A stretch of 64,000 nt of DNA from Paraburkholderia sp. Tr-20389 (GTDB lineage Bacteria; Pseudomonadota; Gammaproteobacteria; Burkholderiales; Burkholderiaceae): positions 1 to 64,000 of the forward strand of contig NZ_JAAGPD010000040.1 of assembly GCF_017104565.1 (NCBI RefSeq), in the 5' to 3' direction. Position numbers and translations under genes: made by a program. The notes beneath the pieces were generated by a model. That model did not search any database. It saw nothing but the letters and a program-made list of their open reading frames with translations, and was not told where the DNA came from. This document shows, piece after piece, positions 9,059 to 17,843 of this stretch; within the stretch, counting starts at the first letter, position 1, and each line of letters starts with the position of its first letter.

Positions 9059-10641
9059 GCCGGTCCCCTCGTGGCGTTGGCGGACGCCATCGCTGCGTCC
9101 TTCGCGCGCGCGATGGCCATGCCCGCCGGCTCGGGCTCGCGTGCCTTCGCCGCCGCGCGCTCCGCCGCAAGACGCGGCGCTTCGCGGGCGTAGCGCAGCC
9201 CGATCACGGGCATCAGCACGCCGATGAAGAAGAACATCCCGGACGTCGCCGTGAGCGTGTTGACGAACACCATCATCGCGAAGATCGCGATCGCCACGCC
9301 GACGCCGCAGATCGCGAAGCGGTCGTGCGGCCGCAATCGGCTCGCAAGAAACGCCCGCCACATCAGGATCGCGATACCGCTCGCGTACAGCAGCGTGCCC
9401 GGCCAGCCCATCACGAACGGCACCTCCATCAATCCGCTGTCGAACACGACGCTCAGCTGCGTGGTGTCGTCGTCGGAGAGCTTGGTGCCGAGACCCGTCG
9501 TGCCGAGGCCCTGCCCCGCGATATCGGTGAGCGCCACGGACAGGAACTCCTTGTAGAACTGCGCGCGCACCTGATAGCTGTTGTCGTTGCCGATGTCCTG
9601 CACGGTGTTGAAGCGCTTGAGCACGTTCTCCGACACCTGATCGATCATCATCACGGGCGCGCACAGCGCGGCGATCGCGACCACCGCGCCGACCAGCCGC
9701 AGACGGCTCTTGCCGTCGAGCATCGCGAGGGGATACACGAGACCGAGCGCGAGACCGCCCCAGCCGCTGCGCACCGACGTGAACATCAGCGCCGGAATCG
9801 CGAACACGCACATCAGGATACGCAGACGTCCGCCCGCCGCCAGCGACATCAGCAGCACGTACATGATGGTCACGGCGAACGGTCCCGACGAATTCATCGT
9901 ACTCATCACGCGCAGCCCGAACGGCACGGGGTGACCTTCCGATTCCATCTGCGACTGCAGCAGCCAGAACACATCCCATGGTTGCGGCTGCACGTACTGG
10001 ATCACGCCATAGACGCCCATCACGAGACCGCCGTACACGCAGGTCTTCAACAGGACGCGGTGATAGGCGGGATAGTCCTGCCACGTGACCACGAGGCGGA
10101 AGCCGATCAGCACGGGAAAGAGCCAGTTGACGAGCGTGTACAGCGCGGCGGCCGGCCCGACCTGCGCCATGCCGACGACGAACGAATAGAACAGCGCGAG
10201 GATGATCATCACGAGCGGCGCGGAGCGGCGCTGGCCGAGCGCGCTGACGTGCGTGATCAGCGAGAAGCCGGACAGCGCGACCGCGAGCATCGGCGCGATC
10301 ATCACCGTGCTCTTCGGATTGAACGAGCCGCTCATGAAGTCCGCGAGGCGGCGCACTTCGGGCGAAAGAAAGAACAGCCAGCATACGAAGCCGATGTAAT
10401 GCGCGGGTGAACGCCGGTAGAAATAGAACGCGACATAGAGCGCGCCGATCGGATAGAACACTTCGACGAGCCGCCCCTGATGCGCGATGATCAGCAGCAG
10501 CGTGATGCCGAACAGTGCGAGCGGCATGCGCAGCGGCCGGCGCAAGCCCGGCGGCGTGCCGGCTGCGTCGGCGCGAGCGTCGTCCGGCCGCGCGGCAGGC
10601 GCGTCCCGTGACGGCAATAGCGACGATGGTGTACTCAACAT
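9055..10641 (-). CDS. O-antigen ligase / Wzy-type polysaccharide polymerase
   Basis: A 528-residue inner-membrane protein with about ten to twelve hydrophobic segments and a large loop in the C-terminal half (around QDIGNDNSYQVRAQFYKE...GQGLGTTGLG) typical of the Wzy_C/O-antigen-ligase superfamily. In a Wzx/Wzy pathway this enzyme polymerises lipid-linked repeat units in the periplasm. It heads the leftward operon. The ATG at 10641 is preferred over a GTG at 10668 because a GGGGGC box lies about seven bases before it. The charged, Ala-rich tail (about the last 50 residues) is probably cytoplasmic. WaaL-type ligase activity cannot be excluded from sequence alone. Confidence 0.82.
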   Translation of the reverse strand: MLSTPSSLLPSRDAPAARPDDARADAAGTPPGLRRPLRMPLALFGITLLLIIAHQGRLVEVFYPIGALYVAFYFYRRSPAHYIGFVCWLFFLSPEVRRLADFMSGSFNPKSTVMIAPMLAVALSGFSLITHVSALGQRRSAPLVMIILALFYSFVVGMAQVGPAAALYTLVNWLFPVLIGFRLVVTWQDYPAYHRVLLKTCVYGGLVMGVYGVIQYVQPQPWDVFWLLQSQMESEGHPVPFGLRVMSTMNSSGPFAVTIMYVLLMSLAAGGRLRILMCVFAIPALMFTSVRSGWGGLALGLVYPLAMLDGKSRLRLVGAVVAIAALCAPVMMIDQVSENVLKRFNTVQDIGNDNSYQVRAQFYKEFLSVALTDIAGQGLGTTGLGTKLSDDDTTQLSVVFDSGLMEVPFVMGWPGTLLYASGIAILMWRAFLASRLRPHDRFAICGVGVAIAIFAMMVFVNTLTATSGMFFFIGVLMPVIGLRYAREAPRLAAERAAAKAREPEPAGMAIARAKDAAMASANATRGPA

Positions 10642-10683
10642 GCACTTGCCCCCGGCAAGAACAGCCACGCTAAATAACTGGCT

Positions 10684-10720
10684 GCCCGTTGCCGCGCACG
10701 GTGAGTGGCGGACAACGGGC
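10684..10720. other. Long hairpin between the GNAT gene and the Wzy-like gene
   Basis: GCCCGTTGCCGC pairs with GCGG-A-CAACGGGC across an 11-12 base loop. There is no T-run, so it could be a rho-assisted terminator of the GNAT gene or a structured leader upstream of the Wzy-like gene. Both genes run leftward. Confidence 0.4.
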
Positions 10721-10765
10721 CGTCAGCGGTCGATCGCGGCGCTGAGGTCGCGCCGCGATGCGCCG

Positions 10766-11299
10766 TCAAAGTAATTCGTATGTATTCACCGCTGCGAGTC
10801 CGTCGCGCTCGCGGCGAGCGCCGCCCGCGAGCGCCTGGGCGCCGCGCTGGTGACGCGTGAGACCGATGAACGGCACGCCGTATTCGAGGTACGGCCCTTC
10901 CGTCTTGCGAAATCCGAACTGCTCGTAAAAGCTCTTCAGTCCGACGGGCGCCGTCACACGCACGACGCGCCCCGGCCAGCGCTCCGCGACCGCCTTCAGC
11001 ACCCGCTCGATCAGCATCTCCGCCGTGCCGTCGCCGCGCCGTGCGGGGCTCGTCAGCACCTTGTCGATCACTACTTCGGGATCTTCGAGATCGCCGGGCT
11101 GCACGCGTGCGTAGGCCATCACCGGCATCGGCCGCGACATGTCCTCGACGGCGAAGACATGCAGCGCCCGTTCATCGTGTCCGTCCGCATCGAGATAGAC
11201 GCGCGACTGTTCGACGACGAACACAGCGCTCCGCGCCCGCAGGATCAGATAGATCTCTCGCGCGGTCAGCTGCTCGAATTCCAGTGTTTTCCAGTTCAT
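10766..11299 (-). CDS. ElaA-like GNAT N-acetyltransferase
   Basis: A 177-residue GNAT protein resembling E. coli ElaA: an N-terminal RARSAVFVVEQ segment, an acetyl-CoA loop region around TSPARRGDGTAEMLIERVL, and the C-terminal YEQFGFRKTEGPYLEYGVPFI pattern. The ATG at 11299 is preceded by GGGGAGTG; a GTG five codons earlier is weaker. The substrate is unknown. It is divergent from the carrier-protein operon and upstream of the Wzy-like gene on the same strand, so it may be co-transcribed with the polysaccharide genes or be an unrelated neighbour. Confidence 0.8.
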   Translation of the reverse strand: MNWKTLEFEQLTAREIYLILRARSAVFVVEQSRVYLDADGHDERALHVFAVEDMSRPMPVMAYARVQPGDLEDPEVVIDKVLTSPARRGDGTAEMLIERVLKAVAERWPGRVVRVTAPVGLKSFYEQFGFRKTEGPYLEYGVPFIGLTRHQRGAQALAGGARRERDGLAAVNTYELL

Positions 11300-11559
11300 C
11301 ACCACTCCCCGCACAGTTCGTGAGCCGCGACTGCTTCATTGACATGGCGACACGTTACGTCCGCGACCGGTCTGTTTCCGTGCGGAATCGCACTGACGCT
11401 CTAGCATCGCAATCCGTTAAATGCGAACAACCGGAACGCGATGCGCGCTCCGGACCCGACCGGCTCCGCCTGCGGCTGAAGTGCCCAGAGCGGCGGCCGT
11501 GCATGGGGATCCAATGACGTGACCGCTTATGTGACAGCTCAACGAGGGGGCCGCTTTCC
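11300..11559. promoter_or_regulatory. Divergent regulatory region of the GNAT and carrier-protein genes
   Basis: A 260-base gap between divergent genes. A TTGACA sits at 11339-11344, but no good -10 box lies 16-18 bases downstream on the plus strand, so no exact promoter is called. GAGGGGG about ten bases before 11560 serves as the ribosome binding site of the carrier protein gene. No ORF in it is convincing. Confidence 0.4.
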
Positions 11560-11811
11560 ATGAAAACAGCACTGCGACGCATTCTTTCCGAATCGGCACG
11601 GCTCGATGTGCCGCCCGACACGCTTGCCGACGACGCAGACCTTTACGCGGCGGGACTGTCGTCGCTCGCGACCGTGCACCTGATGCTCGCGATCGAAGAC
11701 GAGTTCGGCATCGAGATTCCGGACCGGATGCTCACGCGCCGCCTGTTCTCGAGCATCGATTCGCTCGCGGCCGCCGTCACCGAACTGCAGCAGGCAAAGG
11801 CGGCAGCATGA
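11560..11811 (+). CDS. Aminoacyl-type acyl carrier protein
   Basis: An 83-residue carrier protein. The phosphopantetheine site is in AAGLSSLATV, with Ser35 as the expected attachment residue and Ser34 where AcpP-type proteins have Asp. The EDEFGIEIPDRML helix region is typical. Its close association with an amino acid:[carrier protein] ligase (13069) identifies it as the likely acceptor of an activated amino acid, as described for Bradyrhizobium and Agrobacterium homologues (Mocibob and colleagues). First gene of a coupled five-gene operon; its stop overlaps the next start by ATGA. A cognate phosphopantetheinyl transferase is not in the window. Confidence 0.9.
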   Translation: MKTALRRILSESARLDVPPDTLADDADLYAAGLSSLATVHLMLAIEDEFGIEIPDRMLTRRLFSSIDSLAAAVTELQQAKAAA

Positions 11812-13067
11812 ACGCGCCGCTCATGCAGGCGGCCGGCGCGGCGCCCGGCGCCGTGGAAACGGCGCCCCTGACCGCGATCGAACCCGAACCCGGCTGGCGC
11901 GCCGCCGCGCTGCGGGTCGCGCAGATCGCCGCACAACATGCGGACAGCGTCGACCAGCAAGCGCGTTTTCCCGTCGAAGCATTCGACGCGATCCGGCGCG
12001 AACGCCTGCTCTCGACGATGGTGCCCGCGCGCTTCGGCGGCGCGGGCCTGTCGCTCGCGGATGTCGCCGCTATCTGCGAGATCCTGGCGCAAGGCTGCGC
12101 GTCGACGGCGATGATCTACGCGATGCACCAGATCCAGGTCGCGTGTATCGAAGAGCACGGCAGCGAGGTCGCGTGGCATCGCGATCTGCTGGGCCAGCTC
12201 GTCGAAAACCAATGGCTGCTGGCGTCGGCTACATCTGAAGAAACGATCGGCGGCAACATGCGCACGAGCGCCTGCGCCGTCGAAATCGACGGTGACCTGT
12301 TCCGTATCGAGAAGCTCGCGCCGACCATTTCGTATGGCGCGCATGCCGACGGCATTCTCGTGACGGCGCGCCGCACGGCGGAATCGGCCGCTTCGGACCA
12401 GGTGATGATCGTCGCGCTGCGCGACCAGACGCAGCTGGAAAAGCGCGGCGGCTGGGACTCGATGGGCATGCGCGGAACCTGCAGCGAGGGCTTCCGTCTC
12501 GTCGCGACGGGTCTCGCCGTGCAGATTCTGCCGACGCCGTTCGCGCAGATCGCCGACCAGACCATGCTGCCCGTCTCGCATACGCTGTGGGCCGCCGTGT
12601 GGACGGGCATTGCCGCCGACGCGGTGAATCGCGCGAAGGCCTTCTTCCGCGCCCAGGCGCGCGGCAAGCCGGGCTTCGTGCCGCCCTCGGGCGTGCGTCT
12701 CGCCGAAGCCGTCGGCCTGCTGCAGATGATGCAGGCACGTCTTGCAATTGCGCTCGACGCCGCGCGCGCCGCGCATCAGGCGAAACTCGGCACCTGCCAG
12801 GCGGATGCGCCGCTCTCCGCCATGCTCAGCTTCGCGTCCGACATGAATACGCTGAAGACCAGCATTTCGATGACGGCGCTGCAGGTCGTGCAGGAAGTGC
12901 TGCTGATCTGCGGCATGGCGGGCTACAAGAACGGCACCGAGTACAGCGTCGGCCGGCATTTGCGCGACCTGCATTCCGCGCCGCTGATGATCAACAACGA
13001 CCGGATCGCGATGAACACGGCGAGCCTGCTGCTCGCGCAGCGTCCCGCCGCACCGGGGAGAGCCTGA
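11808..13067 (+). CDS. Acyl-CoA dehydrogenase family flavoprotein
   Basis: A 419-residue acyl-CoA dehydrogenase homologue. The N-terminal helical domain (about 25-150) includes RFGGAGLSLADVA, then come the middle beta domain and the C-terminal helical domain with GYKNGTEYSVGRHLRDLHSA. The usual C-terminal Y-E-G-T-N-E segment is replaced by MINNDRI, so the position of a catalytic base is unclear. Coupled by ATGA to the carrier protein gene, it probably acts on a carrier-bound acyl or aminoacyl group rather than in beta-oxidation; similar flavoenzymes oxidise aminoacyl groups on carrier proteins in natural-product pathways. That role is inferred from context only. Confidence 0.85.
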   Translation: MNAPLMQAAGAAPGAVETAPLTAIEPEPGWRAAALRVAQIAAQHADSVDQQARFPVEAFDAIRRERLLSTMVPARFGGAGLSLADVAAICEILAQGCASTAMIYAMHQIQVACIEEHGSEVAWHRDLLGQLVENQWLLASATSEETIGGNMRTSACAVEIDGDLFRIEKLAPTISYGAHADGILVTARRTAESAASDQVMIVALRDQTQLEKRGGWDSMGMRGTCSEGFRLVATGLAVQILPTPFAQIADQTMLPVSHTLWAAVWTGIAADAVNRAKAFFRAQARGKPGFVPPSGVRLAEAVGLLQMMQARLAIALDAARAAHQAKLGTCQADAPLSAMLSFASDMNTLKTSISMTALQVVQEVLLICGMAGYKNGTEYSVGRHLRDLHSAPLMINNDRIAMNTASLLLAQRPAAPGRA

Positions 13068-13068
13068 C

Positions 13069-14109
13069 ATGAACACGATGACCGAAACGGCTGCCCTCGC
13101 CGCAGCCGATGCCGCCGATGCCGGCACCGTGGGCGCGGACCCGACGCTGCGCGACCGCCTGCTGGAAAAAGGCATTCTGATCGACACGGGCGAAAACGGC
13201 CTGTATGGCCGCAGCCAGGTATTCGAGGATGTCGTCGATCGTCTGAATGCGGCGATCACGTACCTCGGCGCCGACCAGGATCCCGAAGTGCTGCGCTTTC
13301 CGCCCGCGATGCGCCGCACCGACTTCGAAGACAGCGAATATCTGAAGAACTTCCCGGACCTTGCAGGCACGATTCACTCGTTCTGCGGCAACGAGGCCGG
13401 GCAGCATCGCCTGTTGCGCTGTCTCGACGACGCGATGCAACGCAGCGACGACGACCGCGACACCGAATGGATGTCGCAGCAGGCGCCGACGCGCGTCGTG
13501 CTCACGCCGGCCGCGTGCTATCCGATCTATCCCGTGATGGCGCGGCGCGGACCGCTGCCCGCGAACGGCCGCACGATCGACGTGCTGTCGTATTGCTTCA
13601 GGCATGAGCCGTCGCTCGATCCCGCGCGCATGCAGATGTTCCGCCAGCGCGAATACGTGCGCCTCGGCGACCCCGAACAGGTGATGGCGTTCCGGCAGAT
13701 GTGGATCGAACGCGGCTCGCTGCTGGTATCACTGCTGCAACTGCCCGTCGACGTCGATCTCGCGAACGATCCGTTCTTCGGACGCGGCGGCAAGATCGTC
13801 GCGGACAGCCAGCGCGCGCAGGCGTTGAAATTCGAGCTGCTGATTCCCGTCGCGAATCCCGACAGCAAGACGGCCTGCCTGTCGTTCAACTATCACATGG
13901 ATCATTTCGGCGGCATCTGGAAGATCGAATGTGCAGACGGTTCCGTCGCGCATACGGGCTGCGTCGGTTTCGGCATGGAGCGCATCACGCTCGCCCTGTT
14001 CCGTCATCACGGTCTCGACGTGAACACATGGCCCGACGACGTCCGCGCGCTGCTGTGGGGCGACACGAAGGCACGCATCGCGCACGGTCTTGCAGGAGCC
14101 GGCGCATGA
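13069..14109 (+). CDS. Amino acid:[carrier protein] ligase, class II aaRS-like
   Basis: A 346-residue homologue of the catalytic core of atypical (archaeal-type) seryl-tRNA synthetase without a tRNA-binding domain. Class II motif 2 is CFRHEPSLDPARMQMFRQREY (176-196) and motif 3 is GFGMERITLAL (300-310). C150, E195 and C298 match the Cys-Glu-Cys zinc site that I recall for the B. japonicum enzyme, with constant spacing. Such enzymes adenylate a small amino acid, usually glycine or alanine, and load it on the phosphopantetheine of a dedicated carrier protein. The gene starts one base after the dehydrogenase stop and ends in an ATGA overlap with the DUF1839 gene. The amino acid used here cannot be read from sequence alone. 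Confidence 0.92.
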   Translation: MNTMTETAALAAADAADAGTVGADPTLRDRLLEKGILIDTGENGLYGRSQVFEDVVDRLNAAITYLGADQDPEVLRFPPAMRRTDFEDSEYLKNFPDLAGTIHSFCGNEAGQHRLLRCLDDAMQRSDDDRDTEWMSQQAPTRVVLTPAACYPIYPVMARRGPLPANGRTIDVLSYCFRHEPSLDPARMQMFRQREYVRLGDPEQVMAFRQMWIERGSLLVSLLQLPVDVDLANDPFFGRGGKIVADSQRAQALKFELLIPVANPDSKTACLSFNYHMDHFGGIWKIECADGSVAHTGCVGFGMERITLALFRHHGLDVNTWPDDVRALLWGDTKARIAHGLAGAGA

Positions 14110-15134
14110 ATCCACCCGTCACGTCCGTGCTGTCGACCGTCGAGGCGAGCGGCGAGGCGAACGCGTCCGAACCGCCGCCCATGCGCCAGCACGCTCCGCA
14201 TGCGCTGCATCAGGGCGACCGCGTGTGGCAGGAAACCAACTGCTACATCGACCTGTGGATCGAGCTGCTGCACGGCTTCGGCCTCGATCCGCGCGCCGCG
14301 TTCGCGTTCACGGTGACCCAGGACTTCGAAGGCGACCAGTTCACCTTCTTCAAGTTTCCGCTCGAAGACATCGAACGCCTGTACGGCACGCAGGTGCAGG
14401 AACTGGCCATCTACGATTCGCTCGAAGACCGCGTGTTCGCGCAGACGCAGCGCGGCCATACGGTGCTCGTCGAAGTGGACGGCTTTTATCTGCCGAATAC
14501 GCGCGCCACGTCGTATCGCCGCGAGCATCCGAAGACGACGGTCGGCATCGATCACATCGACCCGGCGGCGAGGCAGCTCGGCTACTTCCACAACACGGGC
14601 TATCACACGCTGGGCGGCGAAGACTACGACGGCGTGTTCCGCAAGCTGCCGCAGTTCGCCGGACAGCCCGAGTATCTGTTTCCGTATGTCGAATTCGCGA
14701 AACAGGTGCGGCCCGCGCTGGAAGGCACCGCGCTCGCGGAGGCATCGGCGGATCTGTTGCGCGCGCATCTGATGCGCCGGCCGTTGCGCAATCCCATCGG
14801 CGAATGGCGCAAGGCGTTTCCCGCGCATCTGGACACGCTGCTCGAACGCGGCGAGCCGTTCTTCCATCCGTACTCGTTCAACCTGATGCGGCAGCTCGGC
14901 GCGAATTTCGAGTTCCTGTCGAAGTATCTGGTCTGGCTGTCGGCGCAGGGTTTCGAGTTGCCCGGGACGCTTGCCGCTTCCGCGCAGAAGATCGCCTCGG
15001 AAGCGATGGTCATGCAGTTCCGGCTCGTGCGGGCCATGGCGCGACAGCGCCGCGATACCTGCGACGACTGCTTCGACGTGCTCGAAGACGCCTATGAGCA
15101 GACCATCCCGCCCCTCGCTTCGCTGATCCTCTAA
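14106..15134 (+). CDS. DUF1839 family protein, possible acyltransferase or cysteine hydrolase
   Basis: A 342-residue protein recognised as DUF1839, a regular neighbour of amino acid:[carrier protein] ligases. An NCY motif (Cys46), a GHTVLVEVDGFYLPNT segment (117-132) and an EHPKTTVGIDHID segment (140-152) resemble the Cys, Asp and His elements of the papain-like BtrH family, which moves an acyl group from a carrier protein to an amino sugar in butirosin synthesis. This is my inference from pattern, not an established assignment. It starts by ATGA overlap with the ligase. If right, it would pass the carrier-bound amino acid to a sugar or to another acceptor. Confidence 0.8.
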   Translation: MNPPVTSVLSTVEASGEANASEPPPMRQHAPHALHQGDRVWQETNCYIDLWIELLHGFGLDPRAAFAFTVTQDFEGDQFTFFKFPLEDIERLYGTQVQELAIYDSLEDRVFAQTQRGHTVLVEVDGFYLPNTRATSYRREHPKTTVGIDHIDPAARQLGYFHNTGYHTLGGEDYDGVFRKLPQFAGQPEYLFPYVEFAKQVRPALEGTALAEASADLLRAHLMRRPLRNPIGEWRKAFPAHLDTLLERGEPFFHPYSFNLMRQLGANFEFLSKYLVWLSAQGFELPGTLAASAQKIASEAMVMQFRLVRAMARQRRDTCDDCFDVLEDAYEQTIPPLASLIL

Positions 15135-15155
15135 CGGCCAGAAAACGGCCTGCGC

Positions 15156-15186
15156 GGCGACGTGCCCATCGACGGGCACGTCCGCC
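15156..15186 (+). other. Hairpin between DUF1839 and GH2 genes
   Basis: GGCGACGTGCCC pairs with GGGCACGTCCGCC around a six-base loop in the only sizeable gap (70 bases) of the five-gene operon. It has no T-run and may act as an RNA-stability element or a partial terminator that lowers GH2 expression. Confidence 0.4.
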
Positions 15187-15204
15187 GCTTCAACGGAACA
15201 CGCC

Positions 15205-17799
15205 GTGCGCACCCTGCCCAACGATCTCCCAGGACTCGCGTCCGAGTGCGCGAGCGCTTCATCTGCATCCGCGCCATTGGACGGTCCCGCAACCGCTGCC
15301 GACGTACCCCACGCATCCTGCTGGCCCGAGCCGATCACGGCGGGCTGGCAGTGCGTGACGACGAAGCCGGGCGCCTGCGCGACACCCGCCGGACTGCCCG
15401 CAAGCGGCTGGCTGCCCGCCGAGGTGCCGGGCACGATCGCGTCGGCCTGGCGCGTGGCAGGCAGGCTCGACATCGAGCATGCACCTGCTTTCGCGTTCGA
15501 CGACCACTGGTATCGCCTGCCCGTCACGGGCGACGGCGTGCAGCGTCTGCGCCTGCACGGGCTCGCGACGCTCGCCGAAGTCTGGCTCGACGACGCGCGT
15601 CTGCTGAACTCGGATTCGATGTTCGTCGCGCACGATCTCACGTTCGAACTGCACGGCGACGCGCTGCTCACGCTGTGCTTCCGCTCGCTTACGCCCGCAC
15701 TCGAAGCGCGACGCTCGCGGGCGCGCTGGCGGCCGCGCCTCGTCACGCCGCCGACCCTGCGCAACGTGCGCACCACCGTGCTCGGCTATATGCCGGGCTG
15801 GTGTCCGCAGGTGCAGCCCGTCGGCCCGTGGCGCCCGATCGAACGGCTCGGCGATGCGCCGCTCGCAATCGATCGCGTCGATATCCGTACACGGCTCGAC
15901 GGCGACGACGGCACCGTCACGCTGGCGCTCACGTTCGTGCATCCGCAGCCGGCCCATGCGCGCGCGGCGCTGCTGTGCGCCGGCGTGGAAGCGCCGCTGC
16001 AGCAGGCAGACGACGCGGCGCCGGCAAACACGTCGCCAGACGCGTCAAAACGCACGCTGACGGGCTCGCTGCGCATTCCGAAGGTATCGAGGTGGTGGCC
16101 GCATACGCACGGCACACCGGCGCTGCACGCGCTCGCCGTCGAAATCGACGGGACGCGCATCGAACTGGGCAAGGTCGGCTTCCGCACGCTCGACGTCACG
16201 CATGGCGACGACGGCGAAGGCTTCGCGCTGAACGTCAACGGCGTGCCCGTGTTCTGCCGCGGCGCATGCTGGACGAGTGCCGATCTCGTGAGCCTCGGCG
16301 GCACGCGCGAGCAGCTCGCCCACGCGTTCGCGCTCGCGCGTGATGCAGGAATGAACATGTTGCGCGTGGGCGGCACGATGGTGCTCGAATCCGACGCCTT
16401 CTATCAGCTCGCCGACGAATACGGCATCCTGATCTGGCAGGACTTCCCGTTCGCCAACTTCGACTACCCGAACGACGACGCCTTCGCCGCGACGGTGACG
16501 CGCGAAGCCGAACAGTTTCTCGCGCGAACGCGCCATGCCGCGTCGCTTGCCGTGCTGTGCGGCGGCAGCGAAATCGACCAGCAGGCGGCCATGTTCGGCT
16601 TGCCGCCCGCGCTGCGCGCGCAGCCGCTCTTCACCGAAAAGCTGCCCGCCGTCGTCGCGCGCGAACGGCCTGACGTGCCGTACGTCGCGCATTCGCCGAC
16701 GGGCAGCGCATGGCCCTTCTCGACGCGCACGGGCGTCACGCACTACTACGGCGTGGGCGCGTATCAGCGACCGCTCGACGACGTGCGCCGCTCGCAGGTG
16801 CGCTTCGCCGCGGAGTGCCTTGCGTTCGCCAACGTCCCCGACGACGCGACGCTGCACGACGCGCTGGGCACGATCCACGCGCACGATCCGCGCTGGAAAC
16901 GCGCCGTGCCGCGCGATCCCGGCGCGGGCTGGGACTTCGACGACGTGCGCGACCACTACCTGCGCACGCTCTACGGCATCGAGCCGGCGCGGCTGCGCTA
17001 CGAGGATCCGCCGCGCTATCTGGCGTTGTCGCGCGCCGTCGTCGCCGAACTGTTCACCGACGTGTTCGCCGAATGGCGGCGCGCCGGCTCGCCGTGCGGC
17101 GGCGGCATCGTCTGGCAGATGCAGGATCTGCGCGCTGGCGCGGGCTGGGGCGTGATCGACGCGACGGGACGGCCAAAGAGCGCGTGGCACGCGCTCGCGG
17201 GCGTGCTGCAGCCCGTGCAGGCCGTGATCACCGACGAAGGACTGAACGGCCTCGACGTGCATCTCATCAATGAGACAGACGGGACGCTGAACGCGCAGCT
17301 CGAGATTCTTTGCCTGCGCGACGGCGCCGTGAGTGTCGCGCAGGCGGCCCAGCCCGTCGAGCTGGCGGCGCGCAGCGTCCGGCGCCTTGCCGCCGCCGAC
17401 GTGCTCGGCCAGTTCTTCGACTTCACGTACGCGTACCGCTTCGGTCCGCGCGCGCATGACGTGACCATCGCGACGCTGCGCGACGCCGCGAGCGGCGCCG
17501 TGCTGTCCGAGGCTTTTCACCTGCCGGAGCGCAGCGCAGTGGAGCGCCACGATCTCGGCCTCAGCGCGCGGCCCGAAGCGACGCCGGACGGCTGGCAGCT
17601 CGTGATCGAGACACGGCGGTTCGCGCGCTACGTCCATATCGCCGATGCGCACTTCCGCGCGCAGCGCGACTGGTTCCATCTCGCGCCCGGCCGTCCCGTG
17701 ACCGTGCCGCTGATCCCGTTGCGCGCGGTTGATACAAACCGGACACCCGACGGCGAAGTTCGCGCGATCAATTCGACCGCAACGGTCTATTACCGCTAA
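15205..17799 (+). CDS. Glycoside hydrolase family 2 (beta-mannosidase-like)
   Basis: An 864-residue GH2 enzyme with an N-terminal sugar-binding jelly-roll (about 40-200), an Ig-like domain, a TIM barrel (about 340-680) and C-terminal beta domains. The acid/base Glu is E456 in CGGSE, where the family usually has NGNNE or similar, and the nucleophile is E537 in FAAECLAF. No signal peptide is visible, so it probably acts in the cytoplasm. Starts at GTG (ACGGA upstream); no ATG lies near. It follows DUF1839 and ends the operon at the 17844 terminator. It could trim or edit a sugar intermediate, or act as a glycosyl-transferring enzyme. Confidence 0.85.
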   Translation: MRTLPNDLPGLASECASASSASAPLDGPATAADVPHASCWPEPITAGWQCVTTKPGACATPAGLPASGWLPAEVPGTIASAWRVAGRLDIEHAPAFAFDDHWYRLPVTGDGVQRLRLHGLATLAEVWLDDARLLNSDSMFVAHDLTFELHGDALLTLCFRSLTPALEARRSRARWRPRLVTPPTLRNVRTTVLGYMPGWCPQVQPVGPWRPIERLGDAPLAIDRVDIRTRLDGDDGTVTLALTFVHPQPAHARAALLCAGVEAPLQQADDAAPANTSPDASKRTLTGSLRIPKVSRWWPHTHGTPALHALAVEIDGTRIELGKVGFRTLDVTHGDDGEGFALNVNGVPVFCRGACWTSADLVSLGGTREQLAHAFALARDAGMNMLRVGGTMVLESDAFYQLADEYGILIWQDFPFANFDYPNDDAFAATVTREAEQFLARTRHAASLAVLCGGSEIDQQAAMFGLPPALRAQPLFTEKLPAVVARERPDVPYVAHSPTGSAWPFSTRTGVTHYYGVGAYQRPLDDVRRSQVRFAAECLAFANVPDDATLHDALGTIHAHDPRWKRAVPRDPGAGWDFDDVRDHYLRTLYGIEPARLRYEDPPRYLALSRAVVAELFTDVFAEWRRAGSPCGGGIVWQMQDLRAGAGWGVIDATGRPKSAWHALAGVLQPVQAVITDEGLNGLDVHLINETDGTLNAQLEILCLRDGAVSVAQAAQPVELAARSVRRLAAADVLGQFFDFTYAYRFGPRAHDVTIATLRDAASGAVLSEAFHLPERSAVERHDLGLSARPEATPDGWQLVIETRRFARYVHIADAHFRAQRDWFHLAPGRPVTVPLIPLRAVDTNRTPDGEVRAINSTATVYYR

Positions 17800-17843
17800 A
17801 CGTTTTCGTCTCGCGCGATTCCGACTCCGGTTTATTCATAAGA

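Noticed and set aside
11339-11344. TTGACA as -35 box of the carrier-protein operon
   Set aside because: No acceptable -10 element follows at 16-18 bases on the plus strand, so the match is probably chance.
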